This document shows positions 51,585 through 59,816 of a stretch of DNA of 64,000 nucleotides, one piece after another. Every line of letters starts with the position of its first letter. The stretch's first letter is position 1. The notes below the pieces were generated by a model, which made no database searches, was not told where the DNA came from, and saw nothing but the letters and a program-made list of their open reading frames with translations. Position numbers and translations under genes: made by a program. Source of the DNA: Roseateles sp. SL47 (GTDB lineage Bacteria > Pseudomonadota > Gammaproteobacteria > Burkholderiales > Burkholderiaceae_C); assembly GCF_026625885.1 (NCBI RefSeq), contig NZ_CP113068.1, positions 5,456,001 to 5,520,000 of the forward strand, given 5' to 3'.

Positions 51585-53036
51585 ATGTCCCAGATTCCCT
51601 TGCATCACAACACGGCAGCGGGTGGCAGCGCGTTGAGCGCCATCGGCGGCCCTTCCTCCGGCACCCGCAAGGACAACGGCCGGGCGGGGTCCACCACCTC
51701 GACCACGGCGTCGTCGTCGCCGGCCTCCTTCTCGCAGTTGCTGAACCAGAGTGCGCAGCATCTGCAGGCCCGGGCGCCGGCGCCGCAGGCCCAGACGTTT
51801 GCTTCCGCCCCGCCTGCGGCCCAGCCCGCAGCCAAGCCGGCCACGCCGGCCCGGACACCGTCCCAGACCACGTCCGCCCAAGGCGGCTCGCGATCGGGCA
51901 ACGGTACCAGCAGCGCGGCCCAGGAAGAAAACAAGCTCAATGCCCGCAATGCGGCCAATCGCAGCGCCGCCAACCGCCAGGCCGATGCTGCGCCTAAGCC
52001 CCAGGCCCGGCAGACGCAGGCCAAGCCTGACAGCGCGGAACCCGCGCAGGCCCGGTCGGACAAGGGGCCGGCCAAGGCGGCGGACAGCGGCGACAAGGCA
52101 GGAAAAACCGACGCCAGCGATGCAGCGACGGCCCAGGATGACGCCACCAGCGCCACCAACAAGACCGCCGCCACCGACCCCACGGCCGCTGCCCAGCAGA
52201 TGCTGGCGATGCTGCGTGGGGATGCACCGCAGGAGGCTCGTCCGCAGCTCAAAGACGGTGCGCTGACCGACGCGGCTGGTGACGGCCACGCCGCACTGGC
52301 CGGTCATGGCAAGGGCGGCCATGCCGCCGCCGGTGTGGCCAGCCATGAGGCGCTGCAAAAGGATCTTCAACAGGCGACGTTGTCGGCCCTGGACGGCAAA
52401 ACCCGGGCCGGTGAAGGCGCCGAGGGGCTGGAAGCCCTGGCGGGCGGATCCCGCGAGATCCGCCTGGGCGACAAGACCACCGCCGGCGGACCGGCCCAGA
52501 GCTTTGATGCACTGCTGGCTGCCGCGCAACAGGCCGACGCCAGCGGGGGCACCTCCGGTACCGATGCTGCGGCCCCGGCCGATGGGCCCTCGGTGCCGCT
52601 CTCCCAGCCGCTGGACAGCCCGGATTTCGCCCCCGAGCTGTCGGCCAGCGTCAGTATGCTGATCCAGGACGGCGTCCACGAGGCCCAGTTGCAGCTGAAT
52701 CCGGCCGACATGGGGCCGGTGGCCATCCAGATCCAACTGGACGGCCAGCAGGCGCAAGTCAATTTCCACGCCGAACAGGCCGCCACCCGTGACGTGCTGA
52801 TGCGCAGCATGCCGGACCTGGCCGCTGCGCTGCAAAGCCAGGGCCTGACCCTGAGCGGCGGCGGTGTGTTTGCGCAGGCCCAGTCGGGCAATGGCCAGAG
52901 TGGCCGCGGCTCGGACGGGGATGGCAGCGGTCGCCGAGGCAGCCGGGGGGGCTCGTCCGGGGACGACGGCCTGACCGCCGTGGCCCGATCGGAACGCCGC
53001 ACCCAGCCGCGCGGCCTGGTGGACCTTTACGCCTGA
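51585..53036 (+). CDS. fliK: Hook-length control protein FliK
   Basis: A 483-aa protein. A long Ala/Pro/Lys/Ser-rich disordered N-terminal part of about 330 residues leads to the conserved C-terminal domain with VHEAQLQLNPADMGPVAIQI and AALQSQGLTLSGGGVFA. FliK measures hook length and triggers FlhB switching. The tail after the core domain is Gly/Ser/Arg-rich. Confidence 0.94.
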   Translation: MSQIPLHHNTAAGGSALSAIGGPSSGTRKDNGRAGSTTSTTASSSPASFSQLLNQSAQHLQARAPAPQAQTFASAPPAAQPAAKPATPARTPSQTTSAQGGSRSGNGTSSAAQEENKLNARNAANRSAANRQADAAPKPQARQTQAKPDSAEPAQARSDKGPAKAADSGDKAGKTDASDAATAQDDATSATNKTAATDPTAAAQQMLAMLRGDAPQEARPQLKDGALTDAAGDGHAALAGHGKGGHAAAGVASHEALQKDLQQATLSALDGKTRAGEGAEGLEALAGGSREIRLGDKTTAGGPAQSFDALLAAAQQADASGGTSGTDAAAPADGPSVPLSQPLDSPDFAPELSASVSMLIQDGVHEAQLQLNPADMGPVAIQIQLDGQQAQVNFHAEQAATRDVLMRSMPDLAAALQSQGLTLSGGGVFAQAQSGNGQSGRGSDGDGSGRRGSRGGSSGDDGLTAVARSERRTQPRGLVDLYA

Positions 53037-53185
53037 TCGGACGCGCCCCAGTGGGCGCAGTCCGACCGCCAAACACCGTTTTTCCTGCTTTTTCCAGTTT
53101 TGGCGGCGACACAAGCGCCGCACAATGGATGCTGTAACGGGCTGCTTGCCAGCCCGCGTGTCCGACTGATTACAGGAGCCCACCC

Positions 53186-53770
53186 ATGGCCACTGCTGCC
53201 GCAGGGAATGAGGTCGCCGCCAAGGGCGGCGGCAAGAAAAAGCTGATCATCATCATCGCCATCGTGCTGGTGCTGGTGCTGGCTGGCGTGGGCGCCCTGC
53301 TGATGATGAAAAAGAAGGCGGCGGCCGCCGCTGAAGAGGAAGGCGGCGCAGCGGAGGAAACCCATGCGCCGGCCGCCCATGCGAAGCCGGGCACCCCTCC
53401 CACCTTCGTGCCCCTGGACCCCTTCACCGTCAACCTGGCGGACAAGGAAGTCGACCGTTTTGCCCAGGTGGGCATCACCCTGGAAGTGGCCGACCCCAAG
53501 TTTGCCGACCAGCTCAAGGCCTACATGCCGGCCATTCGCAACAACGTGCTGCTCGTGCTCTCGCACAAGACATCGGCAGAGCTGCTGACGGTGGAAGGCA
53601 AGGAAAAACTGGCGCGCGAAATCCGCCGCGAAGCCGTGCGCCCCATGGGCATTGAACTGGATGACGAGGAAGAGGAAGACAGCGACGCGCCCAAGAAAAA
53701 GAAGCGCAAGAAGCGTCAGGTGGAAAGCCCTGTGACCCAGGTGCTCTTCTCCACCTTCATCGTGCAGTAA
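53186..53770 (+). CDS. fliL: Flagellar basal-body protein FliL
   Basis: A 194-aa protein with one N-terminal transmembrane helix (LIIIIAIVLVLVLAGVGALLM) and a periplasmic domain (FVPLDPFTVNLADKEVDRFA). The AREIRREA region is interrupted by an acidic/basic insert (DDEEEEDSDAPKKKKRKK) before the C-terminal VTQVLFSTFIVQ. This loop is unusual in charge. CAGGAG precedes ATG 53186. FliL stabilises stators. Confidence 0.94.
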   Translation: MATAAAGNEVAAKGGGKKKLIIIIAIVLVLVLAGVGALLMMKKKAAAAAEEEGGAAEETHAPAAHAKPGTPPTFVPLDPFTVNLADKEVDRFAQVGITLEVADPKFADQLKAYMPAIRNNVLLVLSHKTSAELLTVEGKEKLAREIRREAVRPMGIELDDEEEEDSDAPKKKKRKKRQVESPVTQVLFSTFIVQ

Positions 53771-53797
53771 GCACGGGGCCGTGCAAAGGTTGTTGCC

Positions 53798-54799
53798 ATG
53801 AACCAGCAAATCCTGTCTCAGGACGAAGTCGATGCCCTGCTGCAGGGCATCACCGGCGAAAGCCAGAAGCTTGAGGCCGAAGAGGTCCAGAGCGGTGGCA
53901 TTCGTGAATACAACCTGGCCAGCCAGGAGCGCATTGTCCGTGGGCGCATGCCCACGATGGAAATCATCAACGAGCGCTTTGCACGCAACATCCGCATCGG
54001 CCTGTTCAACTTCATCCGCAAGAGCCCGGAAGTCGCCATCGGGGGCATCAAGGTGCAGAAGTACAGCGCCTTCCTGCGCGAGATCGTGGTGCCGACCAAC
54101 TTCAACATCGTGTCGGTGAAGCCACTGCGGGGCTCGGGCCTGATCGTCTGCGACCCGACCCTGGTGTTTGCGGTCATCGACTCGCTCTTTGGCGGCATCG
54201 GCAAGTTCCACACCCGCATCGAGGGCCGGGACTTTTCCGCCACCGAGCAGCGGGTCATTCTGCGGCTGGTGGAAGTCATCACCCAGGAATATCAAAAGGC
54301 CTGGAAAGGCATCTATCCGCTGGAGCTGGAATACCAGCGCTCGGAGATGCAGCCTCAGTTTGCCAACATCGCCACGCCCAGCGAAATCATCGTCTCCACC
54401 AGCTTCACGCTGGAAATCGGTGAAACCAGCGGCACGGTGTACTTCTGCATCCCCTACTCCACGCTGGAGCCGATCCGGGACGTGCTCTACAGCACCACGC
54501 AGGGCGATTCCAGTGAACCGGACCGCCGCTGGGTGAACCTGCTCAAGCATCAGATCCAGTCGGCCGAGGTGGAACTGGTGGCCGAACTGGCCAAGGCCCC
54601 GGCCACGGTGGAACAGTTGCTGGCCTTCAAGCCCGGTGACTTCATTGAACTGGACCTGGAACAGATCATCCAGGCCAAGGTGGACGGGGTGCCGGTGTTT
54701 GACTGCCACTACGGCACTTCCAACGGCAAATACTCGATCAAGATTGAAAAACTGCTGACCGGCCCGGACGCCGGCTGGCTGGGAGCCCGCAATGGCTGA
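53798..54799 (+). CDS. fliM: Motor switch protein FliM
   Basis: A 333-aa protein. The N-terminal CheY-P-binding peptide (LSQDEVDALLQGI) leads to the middle GGIG region (DSLFGGIGKFHTRIEGRDFS) and a C-terminal SpoA domain. It overlaps fliN by 8 bp, indicating coupled translation. Confidence 0.98.
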   Translation: MNQQILSQDEVDALLQGITGESQKLEAEEVQSGGIREYNLASQERIVRGRMPTMEIINERFARNIRIGLFNFIRKSPEVAIGGIKVQKYSAFLREIVVPTNFNIVSVKPLRGSGLIVCDPTLVFAVIDSLFGGIGKFHTRIEGRDFSATEQRVILRLVEVITQEYQKAWKGIYPLELEYQRSEMQPQFANIATPSEIIVSTSFTLEIGETSGTVYFCIPYSTLEPIRDVLYSTTQGDSSEPDRRWVNLLKHQIQSAEVELVAELAKAPATVEQLLAFKPGDFIELDLEQIIQAKVDGVPVFDCHYGTSNGKYSIKIEKLLTGPDAGWLGARNG

Positions 54800-55241
54800 C
54801 ACTCCGGACTCGATGGACGAACAGGACGCAATGGCCGCCGAATGGGCGGCGGCGCTGGCCGAAGCTGGCGGTGGGGGCGGCAGCGCCCAGGCGGTGGAAG
54901 AAGTGCAGTCGGTGGCGGAACAGGTGGCACCGGCCACCTTCACCAACTTCAGCCCCACCCCGGGCAACATGCCGGGCAGCGACATCAACATGATCCTGGA
55001 CATTCCCGTCCAGCTGACCGTGGAACTGGGCCGCACCCGCATCCCCATCAAGAACATCCTCCAACTGGCCCAGGGCTCGGTGGTGGAACTGGACGCGCTG
55101 GCCGGGGAGCCGATGGACGTGCTGGTCAACGGCTACCTGATTGCGCAGGGCGAAGTGGTGGTGGTGAATGACAAGTTCGGTATCCGCCTCACCGACATCG
55201 TCACGCCGTCCGAACGCATGCGCCGGCTCAGCAAGGCCTGA
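54792..55241 (+). CDS. fliN: Motor switch protein FliN
   Basis: A 149-aa protein. An acidic/Gly-rich N-terminal extension precedes the SpoA domain (MILDIPVQLTVELGRTRIPI, GSVVELDALAGEPMDVLVNG, VVVVNDKFGIRLTDIV). It completes the C ring and docks FliH. Confidence 0.98.
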   Translation: MADTPDSMDEQDAMAAEWAAALAEAGGGGGSAQAVEEVQSVAEQVAPATFTNFSPTPGNMPGSDINMILDIPVQLTVELGRTRIPIKNILQLAQGSVVELDALAGEPMDVLVNGYLIAQGEVVVVNDKFGIRLTDIVTPSERMRRLSKA

Positions 55242-55319
55242 CCTCGCACCGAGCGCATTGGCTCGCCACACACCACTCAACAGGGTCCTGGCCAAAGAAC
55301 CCCGCCATAATCCCCCGCC

Positions 55320-55673
55320 ATGAACACCTCCCTGGCTCCCCTGCTCTGGTTCCTCGCCATCCTGGCGCTCATTCCAGTGGTGCTGTGGCTGCTCAAGCGC
55401 ACGCCGTTGGGCGGAGGCGCCCTGGGAGGGCATCTGCGCACGGTGGCCCAGCTGGTGATTGCCCCCAGCCAGCGCATCGTCATTGTGGAGGTCGGCCAGG
55501 ACACAGATCGTCAATGGCTGGTGCTGGGCATTACCGGCCAGCAGATTCGCACCTTGCATGTGATGCCGCCGCAACCGGATGTCGGCATGGCCTTGCAGTC
55601 GGCGCAGCCCAGCTTTGCCCAGATGCTCAAGCGCAGCCTGGGCGGCAGGCATGTTGATGGCCCATCTGCCTGA
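55320..55673 (+). CDS. fliO: Flagellar export component FliO
   Basis: A 117-aa protein with a single N-terminal membrane helix (LAPLLWFLAILALIPVVLWL) and a cytoplasmic domain (QRIVIVEVGQDTDRQWLVLG), matching FliO. It assists FliP assembly. Its 3' end may overlap upstream in-frame starts of fliP. Confidence 0.9.
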   Translation: MNTSLAPLLWFLAILALIPVVLWLLKRTPLGGGALGGHLRTVAQLVIAPSQRIVIVEVGQDTDRQWLVLGITGQQIRTLHVMPPQPDVGMALQSAQPSFAQMLKRSLGGRHVDGPSA

Positions 55674-55701
55674 TATGCAGACCGTTGGCGGAGTGACACC
55701 G

Positions 55702-56529
55702 ATGGCAGCGACTACAGAAAGTACAGGGAGTACAGCGGCTCCAGCCAATACGGCGGCTCCGGGCCGCGGAAGGGCAATGGCCGTCTCCGCGCTAATTGCC
55801 ACGGTGCTGGGCAGCTTGAGCATGGCGGCCTATGCCCAGCAGACGGGCGGATCTCCGGCGTCCGTGCCGCTGATCATCAGCCAGGGCGCCGGTGGCAACA
55901 GCTATTCGGTCCCCATCCAGACGCTGCTGTTCTTCACCGCACTGGGCTTCCTGCCGGCCGTGCTGCTGATGATGACAGGCTTCACCCGCATCGTCATCGT
56001 GCTGTCGCTGATGCGGCAGGCCCTGGGCACACAGGCGGCGCCGCCCAACCAGGTGATTGTCGGGCTCTCGCTGTTTCTAACGTTTTTCGTCATGAGCCCC
56101 ACGCTGGACCGCGTCTATGCCGACGCCTACCAGCCCTATTCCACCGGCCAGATCGGTTTCGAAGTGGCGCTGGAGCGGGCGCAGGTGCCGATGCGGGCCT
56201 TCATGCTCAAGCAGACCCGCCAGTCCGACGTGGCGCTGTTTTCCCGGCTGGCCAAGCTGGAGGCCAACACCACACCGGAGAACGTGCCCTTCCGCGTGCT
56301 GGTGCCGGCGTTTGTCACGAGCGAGTTGAAGTCCGCGTTCCAGATCGCCTTCCTCATCTTCATTCCCTTCCTGGTCATCGACATGATCGTGTCGAGTGTG
56401 TTGATGAGCCTGGGCATGATGATGTTGTCGCCGGTGCTGGTGTCCTTGCCTTTCAAGCTGATGCTGTTCGTGCTGGCGGACGGCTGGAACCTGTTGCTGG
56501 GGTCGCTGGCGGCGTCCTTCGCCCAGTAG
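55702..56529 (+). CDS. fliP: Flagellar export gate protein FliP
   Basis: About 275 aa from ATG 55702, which has GGCGGAG upstream. In-frame starts at 55651-55675 and 55777 are possible. After a Thr/Ala-rich n-region a signal peptide (ALIATVLGSLSMAAYA) precedes the mature protein. FliP motifs include LLFFTALGFLPAVLLMMTGF, RIVIVLSLMRQALG and PFKLMLFVLADGWNLL. It forms the export gate core with FliQ and FliR. Confidence 0.95.
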   Translation: MAATTESTGSTAAPANTAAPGRGRAMAVSALIATVLGSLSMAAYAQQTGGSPASVPLIISQGAGGNSYSVPIQTLLFFTALGFLPAVLLMMTGFTRIVIVLSLMRQALGTQAAPPNQVIVGLSLFLTFFVMSPTLDRVYADAYQPYSTGQIGFEVALERAQVPMRAFMLKQTRQSDVALFSRLAKLEANTTPENVPFRVLVPAFVTSELKSAFQIAFLIFIPFLVIDMIVSSVLMSLGMMMLSPVLVSLPFKLMLFVLADGWNLLLGSLAASFAQ

Positions 56530-56610
56530 CCGCCCAGTAGCCGCCCAGGAGCCGCACCTGTAGCGGAACCTGGGGCGGCACCCGTAGCGGCACCTGTAGT
56601 GGCACCTGCT
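56521..56610. repeat. Short imperfect repeats in the fliP-fliQ spacer
   Basis: CAGTAGCCGCC-type units overlap the fliP stop. They are followed by GCACCTGTAGCGG and related units (GGCACCCGTAGC, GGCACCTGTAGTGGCACCTG). The 119-bp spacer is longer than others in this operon. Confidence 0.6.
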
Positions 56611-56648
56611 CCGCCCCGCCCCTTCCCGAACATTCTCGAGATCACGCC

Positions 56649-56918
56649 ATGGACGCTCAACAAGTCTTCACCATCGGCCAGCAAGGCCTGTATGTGCTGC
56701 TGCTGGTCGCGGCCCCACTGCTGCTGACCGTGCTGGCGGTCGGGGTGCTGGTGTCGGTGTTCCAGGCGGCCACCCAGATCAACGAATCCACGCTGTCGTT
56801 TGTGCCCAAGATCCTGGCGGCGGTGCTGGTGCTGGCCGTGGCCGGGCCGTGGATGATCACCACCCTGGTGGAATACATCCAGCGCACGCTGCAAAGCATT
56901 CCGCAGGCGCTGGGCTGA
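56649..56918 (+). CDS. fliQ: Flagellar export gate protein FliQ
   Basis: An 89-aa protein with two membrane helices (LYVLLLVAAPLLLTVLAVGV; ILAAVLVLAVAGPWMITTLV) and the FliQ-typical FQAATQINESTLSFVPK. Normal family length. Confidence 0.97.
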   Translation: MDAQQVFTIGQQGLYVLLLVAAPLLLTVLAVGVLVSVFQAATQINESTLSFVPKILAAVLVLAVAGPWMITTLVEYIQRTLQSIPQALG

Positions 56919-56975
56919 TCCGGCCCATGCTGGAGCCGGTTTCCGCCGCCCCACACTGCCGCCCTCCCCTGCCGC

Positions 56976-57749
56976 ATGGTCCCGATGCTGACCTTCAGTG
57001 AAGCGCAGGTCCTGGCCTGGATCAACCCGATCCTGTGGCCCTTCATCCGCACACTCGCGCTGTTTGCCGGCATGCCGGTGTTCAGCCAGCGGGCCGTCCC
57101 GCAACGGGTGAAGATCGGCCTGGCGCTGTTCATTGCCGTGGCCGCCCAGCCGTCGCTGCCGGCCATGCCGGTGGTACCGCTCGACTCCCTGCCGCAATTG
57201 CTGGTGATGGTGGCGCAGCAGTTGTTGATCGGCTTGTCCATGGGCTTTGCGGTGCGGCTGGTGTTTGCCTCGCTGGAGTTTGCCGGTGAACTGATCGGTT
57301 TGCAGATGGGGTTGAACTTTGCGGGCTTCTTCGATCCGGCGACCGGCTCCCAGGGCACCGCGTCCTCGCGATTCCTGGGGTCGATGGTGGCCTTTCTGTT
57401 CATTGCCATCAATGGCCACCTGATGCTCATCCAGGCGCTGGTGGAGAGCTTCCAGGCGTTCCCGGTGGGCGAAGAGCCGTTCCGTTTCCTGCGGGTGGCG
57501 CAGCCGCAGGTGTGGGGTGCGGAGGTGTTCCGGATGGGGCTGTGGATTGCGCTCCCCCTGGTCACCATGCTGCTCTTTGTCAATCTGGTGCTAGGCATCA
57601 TTTCCCGGGTGGCTCCGCAGCTGAACGTGTTTTCGGTGGGCTTCCCGCTGACCGTCAGCATCGGGCTGGTGGGGCTGGTGGCCACGCTGCCGTTGATGCA
57701 TCAGCCCTTCATGATTGCGCTGGAGCGGCTGCTCGCGGCTTTCACTTGA
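56976..57749 (+). CDS. fliR: Flagellar export gate protein FliR
   Basis: A 257-aa protein with about six membrane helices. Family segments include LFAGMPVFSQRAVPQRVKIG, AQQLLIGLSMGFAVRLVFAS, FAGELIGLQMGLNFAGFFDP and LGIISRVAPQLNVFSVGFPL. It is the last gene of the fliF-R block. A start at 56985 is also possible. Confidence 0.97.
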   Translation: MVPMLTFSEAQVLAWINPILWPFIRTLALFAGMPVFSQRAVPQRVKIGLALFIAVAAQPSLPAMPVVPLDSLPQLLVMVAQQLLIGLSMGFAVRLVFASLEFAGELIGLQMGLNFAGFFDPATGSQGTASSRFLGSMVAFLFIAINGHLMLIQALVESFQAFPVGEEPFRFLRVAQPQVWGAEVFRMGLWIALPLVTMLLFVNLVLGIISRVAPQLNVFSVGFPLTVSIGLVGLVATLPLMHQPFMIALERLLAAFT

Positions 57750-57788
57750 GCGCGGCCACTTTCTGGTACCACCGCTTCAGTCCCCCGG

Positions 57789-58058
57789 ATGGCCCCCGTT
57801 CCACGGGGCAAATCGTCTTCGTCTGTACAGCCAACGCCACGATCTCCGCTGGCGGACCCCTGGGAACTTCGCAAGTTGCGAAGGCTTCGGCAGCGTCTGG
57901 AGATAGGCTTCTGGGAACGTGATCCGGCAGACGACTGGGTCCGCCATACCGAAGCGCCGGTGGGTTCAAAGGCTTTCCGTCAGCTCGTGTCCTGGTACTT
58001 GCGCCGTAAGCCCTATCTTCAGCCCAAGGCGCTGGCCGACTGTTGCAGCACTGCATGA
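57789..58058 (+). CDS. Small hypothetical protein 1 (89 aa)
   Basis: Unrecognised basic/aromatic protein (LRRLRQRLEIGFWERDPADD, AFRQLVSWYLRRKPYL). Its stop overlaps the start of the next ORF as ATGA, which supports translation of both. There is no clear ribosome binding site at its own ATG, and the true start may be further in. It begins 40 bp after fliR. Confidence 0.4.
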   Translation: MAPVPRGKSSSSVQPTPRSPLADPWELRKLRRLRQRLEIGFWERDPADDWVRHTEAPVGSKAFRQLVSWYLRRKPYLQPKALADCCSTA

Positions 58059-58282
58059 AGGGCCGCACCATCACCGCACATGTCAGCATCGACCCGGAAG
58101 ACGGATGGCTGTGCCTCTGGTTCACGGTCTACGGCCTGCCTCGGCTGAGGCGCCACGGTGCCGTCCATGATGAGCATCGCAACTTCCTGGATGCGCTCTT
58201 CGCTGAGGGCCTGCACGTTCGCCACACCTCCGGGCACATCGGACTGACGATCGCCAGAACTCCGTATCGCCCCTCCCGCTAG
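58055..58282 (+). CDS. Small hypothetical protein 2 (75 aa)
   Basis: Unrecognised protein (AHVSIDPEDGWLCLWFTVYG, HRNFLDALFAEGLHVRHTSG). The start overlaps the previous stop (ATGA). Codon third positions are GC-rich, like the neighbouring genes. Confidence 0.45.
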   Translation: MKGRTITAHVSIDPEDGWLCLWFTVYGLPRLRRHGAVHDEHRNFLDALFAEGLHVRHTSGHIGLTIARTPYRPSR

Positions 58283-58284
58283 CG

Positions 58285-58560
58285 ATGCCAGCCTTTTGTC
58301 CCCGCGCATTCGCAGAGCTGGCGGACCAACTGCGCAAGCTCCGCAATCGGGCGGACTACAACACCGCCGAGCGCTTTAGGCAAGGAGAAGCGATCCAAAC
58401 CGTTCGCGCCGCCATCACCCTGCTCCATCAATTGCAGTCGCCGGCCATCCTGCGAAAGATCAGACACCATGTGGAGCGTCGTCAGCGCGTCAGAGCTCGC
58501 GCAGCGCCGTTGTCACCGGCACGCTCGCTGCCCGCACGGCAGGGAAAAGTCCGCCGATGA
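58285..58560 (+). CDS. Small hypothetical protein 3, possible HEPN-like fragment (91 aa)
   Basis: Starts 2 bp after the previous stop. The segment ELADQLRKLRNRADYNTAER, with the following helix, recalls the (R)N.ADY motif of HEPN/UPF0332 helical proteins, but the match is short. The 3' end overlaps the convergent permease gene by 71 bp, so the last ~20 residues are suspect. Confidence 0.38.
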   Translation: MPAFCPRAFAELADQLRKLRNRADYNTAERFRQGEAIQTVRAAITLLHQLQSPAILRKIRHHVERRQRVRARAAPLSPARSLPARQGKVRR

Positions 58561-59806
58561 AGCCGATCGCCAGCGCCCATTTCAGCCCTTCCCACAACAA
58601 CTGACCGGACACCTTCAGCTCGAAGCTCAGCTTGCCCACCGAGCCCGCCGCCAAGGTGGAGGCGGAGTGACCGTTGAACAGCACAAACGCCACCACACCG
58701 CCGATCAACCCGCCCAGCGCTGCCAGCAGCATGGTCTCCAGCATCACCGCCACCACCACCGGCAGCCCCGGGAAGCCGATGGCCCGCAGCGTGGCAATTT
58801 CCCGGGCCCGTGTCGCCACGGCGGCAAACATGGTGTTGAGCGCGCCAAAAACCGCCCCCACCGCCATGATGGCCCCCACCACCGTCCCGATGATGCGCAA
58901 CATCTTGGTGGTGCCTTCCGATTGTTTGGCGAAGAAGTCCAGCGTCGTGGTGGCATCCACCTTCAGCTGCGGGTTGGCCGCGAGGCCCTCCTTGAACGCC
59001 GTCATGGCCTCCGGGCCCGTGAGCCGGACCGTCACCGAATTGCGACTGCTGCCCCGGCGGAAGGCATCCGCCAACACCGTGGCATCGGCCCACAACTCCG
59101 ATTCCAGCGCATCCCCGGTGGCAAACACACCCGCCACCGTCCAGACCTGGTTACCCAGCCGGACCTCCTTGCCCACCACCAGCCCGTCGAATTGGCGTGC
59201 GGCGCCCCTGCCCACCATCAATTCCCGCAAACCGGGCTGGAAGCGACGCCCTTCGATCAGGTGGACCTGAGGCCGCACCAGAAAAGCGTCGTCCCCCACG
59301 CCCCGAAACTGGACACTGCTTTCCTCATCCTTGCCTCCGCCCTTCACCGGCAGGTTGGCTGCCACCACCGTTTCGGCGGACACCAGGGGCTCGCCCTTGT
59401 CGCTGCGAGCCACCCCGGGCGCCTGGCTGATCTGAATGATGTCCTGGCGGCTCAGTTGGGAGGCCACTTCGGCCGCCGAGGCGCCACGCAGCACGATGGC
59501 CGTGTCTGCACTGCCCGAGCGCTTCAGGGTCTCCGCATAGCCCTCCGCCATGGCCAGCAGCGCCACCAGCACCCCCACAACTCCGGCGATGCCCACGACG
59601 ATCACCGCCGACGAGCCGAGCCGCTGCGGCAAGGTGCTGATGCCCACCCTGGCCACCGAGCGTGCCTGCCCGCCACGGCGGGTCAGCATCAGCCACAGGG
59701 CCATCAGCACCGCCAGGGCCAGTGCCCCGGCCCATGGCAGGACCACCCATCCCATGAGCGCCAGGATCAGGAAGACCACCAATCCGAATCGTTTCAGGAA
59801 TTTCAT
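58490..59806 (-). CDS. ABC transporter permease, FtsX/MacB type (second permease)
   Basis: A 438-aa protein with two N-terminal hydrophobic segments, a large periplasmic domain (DIIQISQAPGVARSDKG, VQFRGVGDDAFLVRPQVHLI) and the FtsX core of three helices at the C-terminus (GTVVGAIMAVGAVFGALNTM, VMLETMLLAALGGLIGG). It is the last gene of the adaptor-ATPase-permease-permease operon, 10 bp after the other permease. Confidence 0.9.
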   Translation of the reverse strand: MKFLKRFGLVVFLILALMGWVVLPWAGALALAVLMALWLMLTRRGGQARSVARVGISTLPQRLGSSAVIVVGIAGVVGVLVALLAMAEGYAETLKRSGSADTAIVLRGASAAEVASQLSRQDIIQISQAPGVARSDKGEPLVSAETVVAANLPVKGGGKDEESSVQFRGVGDDAFLVRPQVHLIEGRRFQPGLRELMVGRGAARQFDGLVVGKEVRLGNQVWTVAGVFATGDALESELWADATVLADAFRRGSSRNSVTVRLTGPEAMTAFKEGLAANPQLKVDATTTLDFFAKQSEGTTKMLRIIGTVVGAIMAVGAVFGALNTMFAAVATRAREIATLRAIGFPGLPVVVAVMLETMLLAALGGLIGGVVAFVLFNGHSASTLAAGSVGKLSFELKVSGQLLWEGLKWALAIGFIGGLFPAVRAASVPVTTALREL

Positions 59807-59816
59807 CGCCTGCCCC

